Below, piece by piece: positions 9,401 to 17,174 of a stretch of DNA of 64,000 bases. The notes beneath the pieces are model-generated. The model saw only the letters and a list, made by a program, of their open reading frames with translations, had not been told where the DNA came from and searched no databases. The DNA comes from Ornithinicoccus hortensis (GTDB lineage: Bacteria > Actinomycetota > Actinomycetes > Actinomycetales > Dermatophilaceae), in NCBI RefSeq assembly GCF_006716185.1, contig NZ_VFOP01000001.1, forward strand, positions 620,001-684,000, given 5' to 3'. How positions within the stretch are numbered: position 1 is the stretch's first letter; every line of letters begins with the position of its first letter. Made by a program: the position numbers and the translations under genes.

Positions 9401-10554
9401 GTCAGCGCGGCGGCGAGGAGCAGGGCCAGCGGCAGCCGGACGACCAGCTCGAACTTGTGCGTGTTGCGCAGCGCCGCCAGCGGCCCGTCCAAGAGAGCGC
9501 GGACCTGGTCGGCGAACAGTCCGTCCGGCACCCCGGCATACCCGACGGTGACCAGGAGCAGCCCGGTGCCGACGGACACCGCCAGGAACAGCCGGTGCGG
9601 GGTGGCGCGCGAGCACAGCGCCAGCAGCCCCGCCAGCGCCAGGGCCAGGCTGGCGCCGATGAGCAGGGGCGAGTCGACATACTGCCGGCCCGCCGGCCAG
9701 CTGGCACCGGCGTCGGTGACCAGCCAGGCCAGCCACGGGGTCGTGCCGCGCAGCGCCTCGCTCACCGCGGCCGTGCTCGTGGTGGTCGACGCTGACTCGA
9801 TCCAGTCCAGGAACGGCGGGCTGGAGCCGCCCAGCACCAGCAGCGGCAGCAACCACCAGAGCATCGCGACGGTGACCGCGCCCAGCCACCCGGCCGCCGC
9901 GGCGAGGGTCTGCCGAGTCCACGGCCGGGTCAGGAACCACAGCGCGGGCAGCACCAGGACCGCGCCGCTGGCCACCGCGTTCACCCCGCCGACCAGGCCG
10001 ACCGCGAGGGCGGACCGGGTGATCCGGGAGAACCAGGACCGGGGCCGGGGGTCGACCAGCGGCAGCAGCACCCACGGTGCCAGCGCCATCGGCCAGACCT
10101 CGACCGAGGTCACCGCGACCTCGCTGAGGATGCGCGGGCTGAGGGCGTAGGCGAAGGCCGCGGCGTACCGGGCCCAGGGCGTGCCCATCCGCAGCGCCCC
10201 GGCGAGCTTCCAGACGCCGACCAGGGCCACGGCGGCGAGCAACGTCCACCACAGGCGTTGCACCACCCAGGCCGGCAGGCCGATCCCGGTGAGCAGGGCG
10301 TGGAACGGGCCCATCGGGAGCAGGTAGCCGTAGGCCTGGTTCTGCAGCTGGCCGAAGGACGCCGACGGGTCCCACAGGTGCAGCGCGCGCTGCAGGAAGC
10401 CCGTCGGGTCGGCGGTCAGGTCCAGCTTGGTGTCGGGCACCACCAGCCCCGGCGCCTGCCTGAACATGAGCGCGGCGAGGAGCAACACCGCCAGCGCGAC
10501 ACGGGCCCGCCAGGTGACCCGCTCGTCGCCGGGTGCCGGCCGCTCCCCGGTCAC
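6403..10554 (-). CDS. aftD: AftD-type alpha-(1->3)-arabinofuranosyltransferase (DUF3367)
   Basis: 1383 residues, close to the roughly 1400 of mycobacterial AftD. The N-terminal third is a GT-C membrane module; after the first helix lies the acidic loop VPDTKLDLTADPTGFL and then LWDPSASFGQLQNQAYGY, the family hallmark. The middle is a large extracytoplasmic region with discoidin-like carbohydrate-binding modules (for example DGDVGSGWIAG and DGDTSWVSGRY). The C-terminus carries about four more helices. AftD transfers arabinofuranose from decaprenyl-phospho-arabinose onto wall arabinan. The GTG at 10554 overlaps the methyltransferase stop (GTGA), so the two are coupled. In-frame codons further upstream are only antisense of neighbouring genes. 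Confidence 0.88.
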   Translation of the reverse strand: MTGERPAPGDERVTWRARVALAVLLLAALMFRQAPGLVVPDTKLDLTADPTGFLQRALHLWDPSASFGQLQNQAYGYLLPMGPFHALLTGIGLPAWVVQRLWWTLLAAVALVGVWKLAGALRMGTPWARYAAAFAYALSPRILSEVAVTSVEVWPMALAPWVLLPLVDPRPRSWFSRITRSALAVGLVGGVNAVASGAVLVLPALWFLTRPWTRQTLAAAAGWLGAVTVAMLWWLLPLLVLGGSSPPFLDWIESASTTTSTAAVSEALRGTTPWLAWLVTDAGASWPAGRQYVDSPLLIGASLALALAGLLALCSRATPHRLFLAVSVGTGLLLVTVGYAGVPDGLFADQVRALLDGPLAALRNTHKFELVVRLPLALLLAAALTRAAALVRDAGWPALLTPFLAGCTVVAVAAPAITAQLPRPEDYPAVAGHWREVADWLDAQPGPGSVLVVPAAPFADFAWGSTKDEPLQALLDRPFAVRDAVPLGGVGSTRWLDEVQRRLAAGDGDEGLTEALRRAGVGWVVVRDDLRQDVQTVPPVATHQALARAGLERTAQFGPPVGPVGESADYTVRERTIVPSPSVSVYAVPDPVDARLVPLSATATLDGGPEDVPALLAEQVAPDVGAFVLARDAADAPGLELPPGSGTVLADGYRRRAVNFGAAADNLSPVLADGDRTPDRPVSDYLLPGPDARRSLVWPEPVAGVTASSSASDADATVQHTVGQGPAAAVDGDGDTSWVSGRYAEAGGQWWRIDWTVEQALGGDPLAVRLGDPQFRGAPAALRVETAAGSAVTPVSASARPQELAVPAGPTTWLRIGVEEGDAGTANAFALAEVELPGGPVLPSLELAATGDGAPDVVALRAQQLGRSACLVLGQRPLCSLLQSQPAEEVHGLRRSLTLPVGGTYAVSGQVLPVEGDTLEQLLRTGDTVTATASSRDTGAAYGRPGAAVDGDVGSGWIAGRLDAEPTLTITLPEATELDGLRLEHDYFLAASRPQRLEVSLDGAAPLRLSLDDAGVVGWQEQEVRRIEIAFGAKHDVYSVDPTVAGSFRALPVGVSEIRFLHDGGLVEPPVLDPAAAVASDCGDGPTVTVGDTDLPTRIDGTVRQVLERDRLALVACPSAAAATLAAGTTTVVAPADDRWRPVALTLHRTDAPLPTTSSAPLDVVRPEPQLLSVDLPAREEPSLVVVPQNANAGWRATLEEAADAPLTPVTVEGWQQAYLVPAGPATTLRAEFGPDRAYTLGLRLGLVALGLLAILSWAVPAGHPVRVPPAARVGPVVGAGLLLAWGCLVAGVWGLLAGATVLVGVRGLRRLGIRPGVALGGLTVASGVLALALLAVWGPRPTETGVMAVLPQLLLLLAVVSALAGGRGRGCPGTRSPDPPGP

Positions 10555-11309
10555 CCCCGACCAACCCGCCGCAGCACGATGACGGCGTTCCACGAGACGA
10601 ACTCGCGGACCCCGGGCACCCGGATCGTCCAGCGGGCCCACCGCGGGTGGTACCGGGGCTCGACAGCCACCACCTCCACGTCGCCCCGGGACTGCGCGAC
10701 CCGGGCCCAGCGCACCATCCGGGACACCGGGCAGGCGAACAGGGAGGTGCCGAAGTCGTTCTTCGGCCGGTGGCCGTGGCGCCGCGCGTAGCGGTCGGCC
10801 GCCCGCGCGCCGCCGAGGTAGTGCCACATCCCCGTCTCGTGTCCGCCGTGCGGCGACAGCCACGGCGTCCAGGACAGGTATGCCGTGCCGCCGGGTCGGG
10901 TGACTCGCACCATCTCCTCGGCCATCCGCTCCGGGTCCGCCACGTGCTCCAGCACGTTGGAGGAGTAGGTCAGGTCGAAGCTGCCGTCCGCCAGCGGCAG
11001 GTGCAGGCCGGACGCGCGGAGCGTGCTCGCGGCCGCGTGGCCCCGGGCGGTCAGCTCGCCGACGTCGGGCTCGACCCCCAGGTAGCGGGCACCGGCCGCC
11101 GCGAACGCGTCGGAGAAGTAGCCAGGCCCGCCGCCGACGTCGAGCATCCGGGCCCCGTCCAGGTCGACGAAGCGCCGGCACTCGCGTACCGAGTCGGCCG
11201 CCAGGGTGCCGTAGAAACGGTCCGGATCGGACTGCTCGACCAGGAACGCGCGGAACAGGTGCAGCGAGCGGGAAAGGCTCCCGGGCGGCGGCAACTGTGG
11301 GGGGTACAC
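10551..11309 (-). CDS. Class I SAM-dependent methyltransferase (Rv0224c-like)
   Basis: About 252 residues. The SAM-binding core is visible: MLDVGGGPGYFSDAFAAAG (motif I), the acidic GVEPD, then SFDLTYSSNVLEHV and VRVTRPGGTAYLSW (post-motifs). This is the Methyltransf_11 fold of Rv0224c, a neighbour of the same glycosyltransferase in mycobacteria; the substrate is probably an envelope lipid or glycan. I chose the GTG at 11309 because GATTAT on the minus strand ends about 11 nt upstream and no Shine-Dalgarno is seen, which suggests a short or absent leader. The start is uncertain. It is divergent from the GT4 gene, with an A/T-rich shared promoter near 11318-11335. Confidence 0.82.
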   Translation of the reverse strand: MYPPQLPPPGSLSRSLHLFRAFLVEQSDPDRFYGTLAADSVRECRRFVDLDGARMLDVGGGPGYFSDAFAAAGARYLGVEPDVGELTARGHAAASTLRASGLHLPLADGSFDLTYSSNVLEHVADPERMAEEMVRVTRPGGTAYLSWTPWLSPHGGHETGMWHYLGGARAADRYARRHGHRPKNDFGTSLFACPVSRMVRWARVAQSRGDVEVVAVEPRYHPRWARWTIRVPGVREFVSWNAVIVLRRVGRG

Positions 11310-11394
11310 GACAGGAGACGATAATCTGGCTACTCTGCAGTAACCAATGTGCCGCCCCGGGCGCGCACCCCGATGACGACGGAGTCTGACAACG

Positions 11395-12576
11395 ATGCGG
11401 ATCGCGCTGTGCAACTGGCGCGACCTGGCGCACCCCGACGGAGGTGGCGCCGAGGTCTACGCCCAGCAGGTGGCCGCGGGGCTGGTCGCCGCCGGGCACC
11501 ACGTCACCTTCCTCTGTGCGGCGCACGACCGGGCGCCGGCGGAGCAGACGGTCGACGGGGTGCGGTACCTGCGGGCGGGGTCGCGGACCACCGTCTACCG
11601 CGAGGCCCGCAGGGCGATCCGCAGGCTGGAGGCGGCCGAGGGTGCCTTCGACGTGGTCGTCGACGTGCAGAACGGGTTGCCCTTCTTCGCCGGCAGCGCC
11701 ACCGCCGCGCCGGTCGTCGTCCTGGTCCACCACGTGCACCGGGAGCAGTGGCCGGTCGTCTTCAACCGGGCCGTCGCCGCGCTGGGCTGGGCCGTGGAGT
11801 CCCGTGTCTCACCCCGGGTGAACCGCGGCCGGCAGTACGTCGCCGTCTCCCGCTCGACCAAGGACGAGCTCGTCGCGATGGGCGTCGAGCGCGACCACGT
11901 GGCGATCATCCACAACGGGACCCTGGCCCCGCGCCCGGTCGCCGAGATCCCGGCCTGCCCGCCCCACCTGTTGGTGCTGGGGCGCCTGGTCAAGCACAAG
12001 CGGGTGGAGCAGGCCGTGGACCTCACGCTGCGCCTGCAGGCGCGCCACCCCGGGTTGCGGCTCCGGGTCGTCGGGGACGGGTGGTGGCGCCCCGAGATCG
12101 AGCGGTATGTCGAGGAGCAGGGTGCGCAGGACTGCGTCGACATCCTGGGCTTCGTCGACGAGGAGACCAAGCACCGGGAGTTGGGCATGGCCTCGCTGCT
12201 GCTGGTCCCGAGCGTCAAGGAGGGCTGGGGCCTGTCGGTGGTGGAGGCGGCGAGCCACGGGGTGCCCGCGGTCGGCTACCGGGATGCCGGCGGCGTGGCC
12301 GAGTCGATCGAGCACGGTCGCACCGGCCTGCTGGTGGGCGACCTGAAGGAGATGGTGCGCCAGGTCGACCGGCTCCTCGGGGAGCCCGGCACGCTGGACC
12401 GGCTGGGGGCCAACGCCCGGGTGCACGCCGCCCGGTTCAGCTGGGCCGAGACGGTCCGGGCCTGGGAGGAACTGTTGCTGCGCGCGAGCTGGGGCGAACG
12501 TCCCACCGCGATGGGCGACCACCCGGCGCCGTCGGTCCCCGCCTCACCCCTCGACGACGTGCAGGACCTGGCCTGA
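11395..12576 (+). CDS. GT4 family glycosyltransferase (Rv0225-like)
   Basis: 393 residues with a GT-B fold. It begins MRIALCNWRDLAHPDGGGAE, where the GGAE nucleotide-side loop is typical of GT4 enzymes. It carries YVAVSRSTKDELV and IIHNGT in the middle, VLGRLVKHKRVEQAV at the domain junction, and the nucleotide-sugar EX7E site as PSVKEGWGLSVVEAASHGVP. It is a cytoplasmic retaining hexosyltransferase; donor and acceptor are unknown. The pairing with a divergent methyltransferase and membrane-glycan genes matches Rv0224c-Rv0226c, suggesting synthesis of a surface glycolipid or glycan. Confidence 0.87.
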   Translation: MRIALCNWRDLAHPDGGGAEVYAQQVAAGLVAAGHHVTFLCAAHDRAPAEQTVDGVRYLRAGSRTTVYREARRAIRRLEAAEGAFDVVVDVQNGLPFFAGSATAAPVVVLVHHVHREQWPVVFNRAVAALGWAVESRVSPRVNRGRQYVAVSRSTKDELVAMGVERDHVAIIHNGTLAPRPVAEIPACPPHLLVLGRLVKHKRVEQAVDLTLRLQARHPGLRLRVVGDGWWRPEIERYVEEQGAQDCVDILGFVDEETKHRELGMASLLLVPSVKEGWGLSVVEAASHGVPAVGYRDAGGVAESIEHGRTGLLVGDLKEMVRQVDRLLGEPGTLDRLGANARVHAARFSWAETVRAWEELLLRASWGERPTAMGDHPAPSVPASPLDDVQDLA

Positions 12577-12580
12577 GCCT

Positions 12581-12775
12581 TCAGTCGCCGTAGCCGAGGA
12601 TCTCCTGGGCCGGCTGGATGTCGGCCGGACCCGTCTCCCGGGCGGCGCTGTCGTCCGGTGCGTAGCTGCTCACCACGGCGGCGGCAGCCGCCCCGGCGGC
12701 CCCGAGCCCGACGACCACGGCGAGGACCGCGGGAAGGGCACGACGCCCCGCCACGGCTGACGTGTTCTGGCTCAT
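12581..12775 (-). CDS. DUF2613-like small membrane or secreted protein
   Basis: 64 residues: a short Arg-containing N-terminus, one Ala/Val-rich membrane or signal segment (about 16-40), and a short acidic tail ending ILGYGD. Size, layout and place beside AftD-pathway genes fit DUF2613, of which mycobacterial Rv0236A, next to aftD, is an example. The function is unknown. The ATG at 12775 is chosen because GGAGG lies 5 nt upstream; a second in-frame ATG at 12787 lacks a site. The assignment rests on layout and context, since the family is too short for clear motifs. Confidence 0.6.
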   Translation of the reverse strand: MSQNTSAVAGRRALPAVLAVVVGLGAAGAAAAAVVSSYAPDDSAARETGPADIQPAQEILGYGD

Positions 12776-12833
12776 CTCGACCTCCATCGGACCACAGGTG
12801 GAGCAGACGTTACCGCAAAGTAGGGTCGCGGCT

Positions 12834-14474
12834 CTACCGGCTGGCACCCGCCCCGGGCCGCGGCTGGCCGGAGGCGCTGTCGAGCAGGTCGTCCAGGTCC
12901 CAGACCACCCAGTCCGGTCCGAGGTGTACGGGGTCCAGGGCGAGCAGCGTCTCGTCCGGACCGGGCACGGTCAGTTCCGGGATGACGCCCGGGGAGCCGC
13001 GCCAGGCCAGCACCCACCGCACCCCGAGGCCGCGCAGGACGGCGGTGTCGATCTGCTCCTGGGCCAGCTGCGAGGCGTAGGGCGGGTCCTCCCCGCCGAC
13101 ATGGAACGTCTGCCCGTCCCGCCGGACCTGCAGGTTCCGGGCGTGCAGGGTCTCGGTCTCCAGCGCCCGCGGGAGCGGGTCGAGGAAGGTCGTCGGCCCG
13201 GCCCAGGCCGTGGTCCGGAACGGTTGCCAGGGCAGGAGCAGCGAGCGTTCGCCCGGTTCTGCGTCCTGGTTGACGAGGTCGACGACCGTGTCCCACTCCG
13301 CGGGGAGGGCGACCGGGGCGGCCTCCCGGGCCATCCGGCCGGGCAGGTCCGGCACGGTCAGCACCGCGGTGGCCACCGTGAGCACGGCGGCGCCTGCCGC
13401 CACCGACCGCTTGGGGGAGGTGTTCCGGACCAGCCGGCTCACCCCCGCCGCGACCAGCACCGCGACCGCCAGGGCGGGCCAGGCCAGCAGCCGGTGGGTG
13501 TCCCGCAGCAGCGCCACGCCGGGGACCGACTGCAGCATCCGCCAGAGCGGCAGCAGGGGACCGGCCAACGCCAGGACGGTCCCCACCCCGACCAGGTAGG
13601 CGGTGCCCGCCAGGGCGATGCCGCGGTGCCGGCCGCGGCCGAACCACCAGGTGAGCAGCGCGGCGAGCACGAGCAGGACCTCCACCAGGACCACCCAGGT
13701 GCCGCTCCGGGACTCCAGCCAGGCGCCGGGGGCCCAGACGCCCCCGAGGGTCAGGACCGCACCGACGGTGCCGCCGATGCCGTCGGAGCGCACGGCGAAG
13801 GCGTCGGCCCCCGCGCCGACGGCACCCGCCCCCGGATCGCGGAGCCCGGCGAGGATCCAGGGGGTGGACAGGGCCAGGACCGGCAGCGGGAGCAGCAACC
13901 GCTCCCGCCAGCCGCGGGCGGCCAGGAGTGCCGTGCCGCCGGCCATCAGCGACCCGACCGGGGTCAGCGCGGCCGGCACCGCGGCCGCCAGCACGAGCAT
14001 CAGCCGGCGCCGCAGCGGCCCACCGGCCCGGGCGGCGAGCACGACCCAGGGGATGACGGCATACCCGAGCAACGTGGGTGCCTGCCCGAGCAGCAGCCGC
14101 TCGGCGACATACGGGTTCAGCACCGCCAGGGCCGCGGCGGTCGACGAGGCCACCGCCCCGTGGCGACGCACCAGGACGGCGGCCCCGCACCCGGCGAGCA
14201 GGAGCGGGGCGACCATCAGGCCGCGGGCGACCAGACCGGAGGGCAGCACGGTCGACAGCGCGGCCACGACCGCGTCGAACGGCACGGACCGGGGTGCCCC
14301 GGCCCCGCGACCCCAGACGGCGTCGTTCCAGACGGGGTCGGGCACGGTCACGAAGTCCCGGTGCAGGAAGACGCCGTCCCACGGACCGGTCAGCACCGCC
14401 CCTCCGACGACCAGCAGGGTGGCGGCGAGGGCGACGGCGCAGCCGGTCCAGATGGGCCTCCTGGGTGTCGTCAT
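12834..14474 (-). CDS. Polytopic membrane protein, GT-C-like (Rv0226c-like)
   Basis: 546 residues with about eleven membrane helices in the first 400 residues and a C-terminal extracytoplasmic part of about 130 residues. The first loop HRDFVTVPDPVWND is acidic, as in GT-C polyprenyl-phosphate-sugar transferases, and LLRDTHRLLAWPALA resembles the corresponding AftD-region loop. Position and orientation beside a GT4 gene and DUF3068 match Rv0226c. The enzymatic role is not proven. It is divergent from the DUF3592 gene at 14515 across only 40 bp. Confidence 0.7.
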   Translation of the reverse strand: MTTPRRPIWTGCAVALAATLLVVGGAVLTGPWDGVFLHRDFVTVPDPVWNDAVWGRGAGAPRSVPFDAVVAALSTVLPSGLVARGLMVAPLLLAGCGAAVLVRRHGAVASSTAAALAVLNPYVAERLLLGQAPTLLGYAVIPWVVLAARAGGPLRRRLMLVLAAAVPAALTPVGSLMAGGTALLAARGWRERLLLPLPVLALSTPWILAGLRDPGAGAVGAGADAFAVRSDGIGGTVGAVLTLGGVWAPGAWLESRSGTWVVLVEVLLVLAALLTWWFGRGRHRGIALAGTAYLVGVGTVLALAGPLLPLWRMLQSVPGVALLRDTHRLLAWPALAVAVLVAAGVSRLVRNTSPKRSVAAGAAVLTVATAVLTVPDLPGRMAREAAPVALPAEWDTVVDLVNQDAEPGERSLLLPWQPFRTTAWAGPTTFLDPLPRALETETLHARNLQVRRDGQTFHVGGEDPPYASQLAQEQIDTAVLRGLGVRWVLAWRGSPGVIPELTVPGPDETLLALDPVHLGPDWVVWDLDDLLDSASGQPRPGAGASR

Positions 14475-14514
14475 GCCTCGGTTCTACCTCACCGGGCAGG
14501 GCAGACTGGCACGC

Positions 14515-14979
14515 ATGGACTTCTGGTGGTGGTTCCTGTGGGTGGGTCTGGCCCTCGTGGTCGTCGGCGTGGGGGCGATGGTGGCGGGGCGGCTGCGCAC
14601 CTCCTCGGTGCCCGACCGGACGGGGTGGGTCGAGGTGCCGGGGACGATCGTGCGCTGGGTGCACAGCGACCGCCAGCCACCCGGCGGGGACGCGACCGAG
14701 CACCGCAGCCCGATGTTCCCGGTGGTCCGCTACCCGCTGCCGGACGGGACCGAGGCGGAGTTCACCAATCCGACCCACCTGGACACCGGGATCTACCGCA
14801 CCGGCCGGCAGGTCAGGGTGGTCGTCGATCCCGCCGACCCGTCGCGTGCCGAGCTGGTCACCACCAACCGGGACCGCCGGATGATCGGGTGCGCCTACGG
14901 CGGGATCGGTGTCGTCTTCGTCCTGCTGGGGTTGGTCGGCATGGTCGTGTTCGTGATGTGGCTGGTGGCTACTACCTGA
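14515..14979 (+). CDS. DUF3592 membrane protein
   Basis: 154 residues with an N-terminal membrane helix (about 5-25), a small beta-rich domain and a C-terminal helix (about 125-150). The sequence YPLPDGTEAEFTNPT followed by YRTGRQVRVVVDPADPSRAEL is the DUF3592 pattern. The function is unknown. The ATG at 14515 starts directly before the first helix; an upstream in-frame ATG at 14473 overlaps the divergent gene and adds a poor segment. The next gene starts 38 bp downstream with its own promoter-like TAAACT. Confidence 0.7.
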   Translation: MDFWWWFLWVGLALVVVGVGAMVAGRLRTSSVPDRTGWVEVPGTIVRWVHSDRQPPGGDATEHRSPMFPVVRYPLPDGTEAEFTNPTHLDTGIYRTGRQVRVVVDPADPSRAELVTTNRDRRMIGCAYGGIGVVFVLLGLVGMVVFVMWLVATT

Positions 14980-15016
14980 TGTCGTAAACTGGGTCCACGA
15001 TCCGGAGGAGGCCACC

Positions 15017-15418
15017 ATGGACGATCGCAGCACCGGGCGCGAGCTCCCCGAGGCCGAGTGTTGGGTGCGGCTGCGCGGCGAGGAATTCGGTCGGCTGGGT
15101 TACCACCTGGTCGACGAGGTACACATCGTGCCGTTGAACTACGTGGTGGACGGCGAGCGGATCGTCCTCCGGACCACGCCGGGGAGCAAGCTGCTGGGCG
15201 TGGAGATGAGCTCGGACGTCGCGTTCGAGATCGACGGCCAGGCCGGGGACCGGGTCTGGAGCGTGCTGGCCCGGGGGCAGGCGCACCGACTCGAGGGTGC
15301 GGACGCCCGGGCGGCCGACGAGCTGCCGCTGCCGGCCTGGATCGAGACCGAGCGCTACGTCAACATCGCGATCCAGGTCACCGAGCTCACCGGGCGGGAG
15401 TTCCTGCGGCGCGGCTGA
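15017..15418 (+). CDS. Pyridoxamine 5'-phosphate oxidase-fold protein
   Basis: 133 residues with the split-barrel flavin-binding fold. Typical elements are CWVRLRGEEFGRLGYHLVDEVHIVPLNY near the N-terminus (the stretch is written in part), GERIVLRTTPGSKL, VAFEIDGQ and a late Trp-containing strand. Such proteins bind FMN, F420 or heme and reduce diverse small molecules; they are not true PdxH enzymes. CGGAGGAGG lies 7 nt before the ATG at 15017, so the start is secure. It is convergent with nadE, whose stop is only 12 bp away, and no terminator hairpin is obvious. Confidence 0.75.
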   Translation: MDDRSTGRELPEAECWVRLRGEEFGRLGYHLVDEVHIVPLNYVVDGERIVLRTTPGSKLLGVEMSSDVAFEIDGQAGDRVWSVLARGQAHRLEGADARAADELPLPAWIETERYVNIAIQVTELTGREFLRRG

Positions 15419-15429
15419 TCGTCGGCCGG

Positions 15430-16269
15430 TCAGACGTCGTCGGGGGTGACCGGGAGGGCGCGCTTGTGCGCGGTCCGGCGGTGCCAGGACTCGATCGTCT
15501 CGCGGGCCTCGTCGGAGACCTGCTTGCCCTCCAGGTAGTCGTCGATGTCGTCGTAGCTCACGCCGAGCGCCACCTCGTCGGGCACGAGCGGACGGTTGTC
15601 CTCCAGGTCCGCGGTCGGCACCTTCTGGGTGAGTTCGTCCGGTGCGCCCAGGTGGGCACCGACGGCGCGGACCCGGCGCTTGTTCAGACCGGCGAGCGGG
15701 GTGAGGTCGCAGGCGCCGTCACCGAACTTGGTGTAGAACCCGACGACGGCCTCGGCGGCGTGGTCGGTGCCGATCACCAGCATGCCGCGGGCCCCGGCGA
15801 CGAGGTACTGCGCGACCATCCGCTCCCGGGCCTTGACGTTGCCCTTGACGAAGTCGGCGTGCTCGATGCCGGTGAAGTCGACGCCGGCACCGTCCACCTC
15901 GGCGAACATCGCGTCGGTGCTCTCCTTGATGTTGATGGTTAGCACCTCGTCCGCGGCGACGAAGTCGAGCGCGCGCCGGGCGTCCGCCTCGTCCTGCTGC
16001 TCCCCGTAGGGCAACCGGACGGCCACGAACGCGGCGTTCCCGCCCTCGTCACGCACCCGCTCCACGGCAAGCTGGCAGAGCCGGCCGGCGGTGGTGGAGT
16101 CGACCCCGCCGCTGATCCCCAGGACGTAGCCCGTGGCGCCGGTTGTCCGCAGGTAGTCGGCCAGGAACGCGACCCGGCGCTCGGTCTCCTGCGCCGCGTC
16201 GAAGTCCGGCCGGACCCCGAGCTCGGCGATGATCTGCTGCTGGGTGCTACCCGATGCTGGTGTGCTCAC
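15430..16269 (-). CDS. nadE: Ammonia-dependent NAD+ synthetase
   Basis: 279 residues, the usual size of the ammonia-dependent enzyme that amidates deamido-NAD with ATP. The pyrophosphate loop SGGVDSTT lies at residues 53-60, [22 protein letters not shown] forms the deamido-NAD/ATP pocket (seen in part), and [15 protein letters not shown] follows. There is no glutaminase domain. The GTG at 16269 overlaps the stop of the upstream Usp gene (GTGA), so permease, Usp and nadE form one coupled minus-strand operon. A link of NAD synthesis to universal stress proteins is often seen in actinobacteria. Confidence 0.93.
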   Translation of the reverse strand: MSTPASGSTQQQIIAELGVRPDFDAAQETERRVAFLADYLRTTGATGYVLGISGGVDSTTAGRLCQLAVERVRDEGGNAAFVAVRLPYGEQQDEADARRALDFVAADEVLTINIKESTDAMFAEVDGAGVDFTGIEHADFVKGNVKARERMVAQYLVAGARGMLVIGTDHAAEAVVGFYTKFGDGACDLTPLAGLNKRRVRAVGAHLGAPDELTQKVPTADLEDNRPLVPDEVALGVSYDDIDDYLEGKQVSDEARETIESWHRRTAHKRALPVTPDDV

Positions 16270-17174
16270 CCTGCCGACGCTACCCGGCCCCCGGGGCGTG
16301 GCACCACGATGACCGGCACGGGGGAGTGCCGGGCGATCTTGGAGGCGGTCCCGCCGAGGAAGACCCGGGCGGTGCGGGCGGTGCGGCTGGAGCCCACCAC
16401 GAGCACGTCGCCGCGCCCCCACGGCACGACCTCCAGCGCCCGGGCCCATGTCTCGCCGCGGCCCAGGACCGGCTCCTCCTGCACCGGGGGGCCGGCCAGC
16501 CTCGAGACCCGGTCCCGGAGCACCCGGGCCGCCTCCTGCAGGTCCTCGGCCCACGTGTCGATCACGTCGTCCTCCACCCGCAGCCCGACGCCGCTGGTGA
16601 TCGGGGCGGAGGGCCGCACCGCGAAGGTCACCAGGCGCACCGAGGCCCCGACGTCGTGCGCCACCTCTGCCGCGGTGGTGATCAACGCGCTCTCGTCCGG
16701 CCCCACGGCATACGCGATGCTCACCCGGGTGATCCGCTTGTCCGCGGCGGCGGTGAATCCCCGGGGGGCGACCGCGACGGGGACGGGGGAGCTGTGCAGC
16801 AGGCGCTCGGTGACGCTGCCCAGGCCGACCCGGCCGAGCAGGCCCATGGTCGATGAACCCAGCACGAGCATCGGGGCGTCGAACTCGCGCACGGCGGCGA
16901 CCAGTCCCTCGGAGACCGAGGCGGACTCGCGGACCACCGTGCGACAGGACACGTCCTCGGGCAGGTCCCCGCTCAGGGCGGCGAGGGACTCCCGGGCCCG
17001 GTCGGTGAGGTAGCTGCGGTAGTCGCGGTCCACCTGGGAGGCCCGGCCACGCCAGGGTGCGGGGACCACGGCCACCACGACCAGGTCCGTCCCGGCGGAG
17101 CGGGCCAGGGTGGCCGCCAGGTGGATGCTGTCCCGGGTCTGGTGGGTGGGGGACGAGCCGACGACGATGGTCAT
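16266..17174 (-). CDS. Tandem-domain universal stress protein
   Basis: 302 residues with two Usp domains (about 1-140 and 150-295). Each ends in an ATP-binding G-x2-G-x9-G-S/T type loop: [20 protein letters not shown] in the first and [20 protein letters not shown] in the second, followed by PVPVAV and PVPVIVV. Tandem Usps of this kind are frequent members of DosR-type stress regulons. The ATG at 17174 overlaps the permease stop (ATGA), and the Usp stop overlaps the nadE start. Confidence 0.9.
   Translation of the reverse strand: MTIVVGSSPTHQTRDSIHLAATLARSAGTDLVVVAVVPAPWRGRASQVDRDYRSYLTDRARESLAALSGDLPEDVSCRTVVRESASVSEGLVAAVREFDAPMLVLGSSTMGLLGRVGLGSVTERLLHSSPVPVAVAPRGFTAAADKRITRVSIAYAVGPDESALITTAAEVAHDVGASVRLVTFAVRPSAPITSGVGLRVEDDVIDTWAEDLQEAARVLRDRVSRLAGPPVQEEPVLGRGETWARALEVVPWGRGDVLVVGSSRTARTARVFLGGTASKIARHSPVPVIVVPRPGGRVASAG

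Noticed and set aside
10555-11739. Upstream extension of the aftD reading frame to 1778 codons
   Set aside because: The extra part is antisense to the methyltransferase and GT4 genes; the GTGA overlap at 10551-10554 gives a normal AftD length.
12772-15033. 753-codon minus frame and 741-codon plus frame across the membrane-protein region
   Set aside because: Low-complexity Arg/Pro/Gly products with no domains; the 546-residue membrane protein and DUF3592 explain the region.
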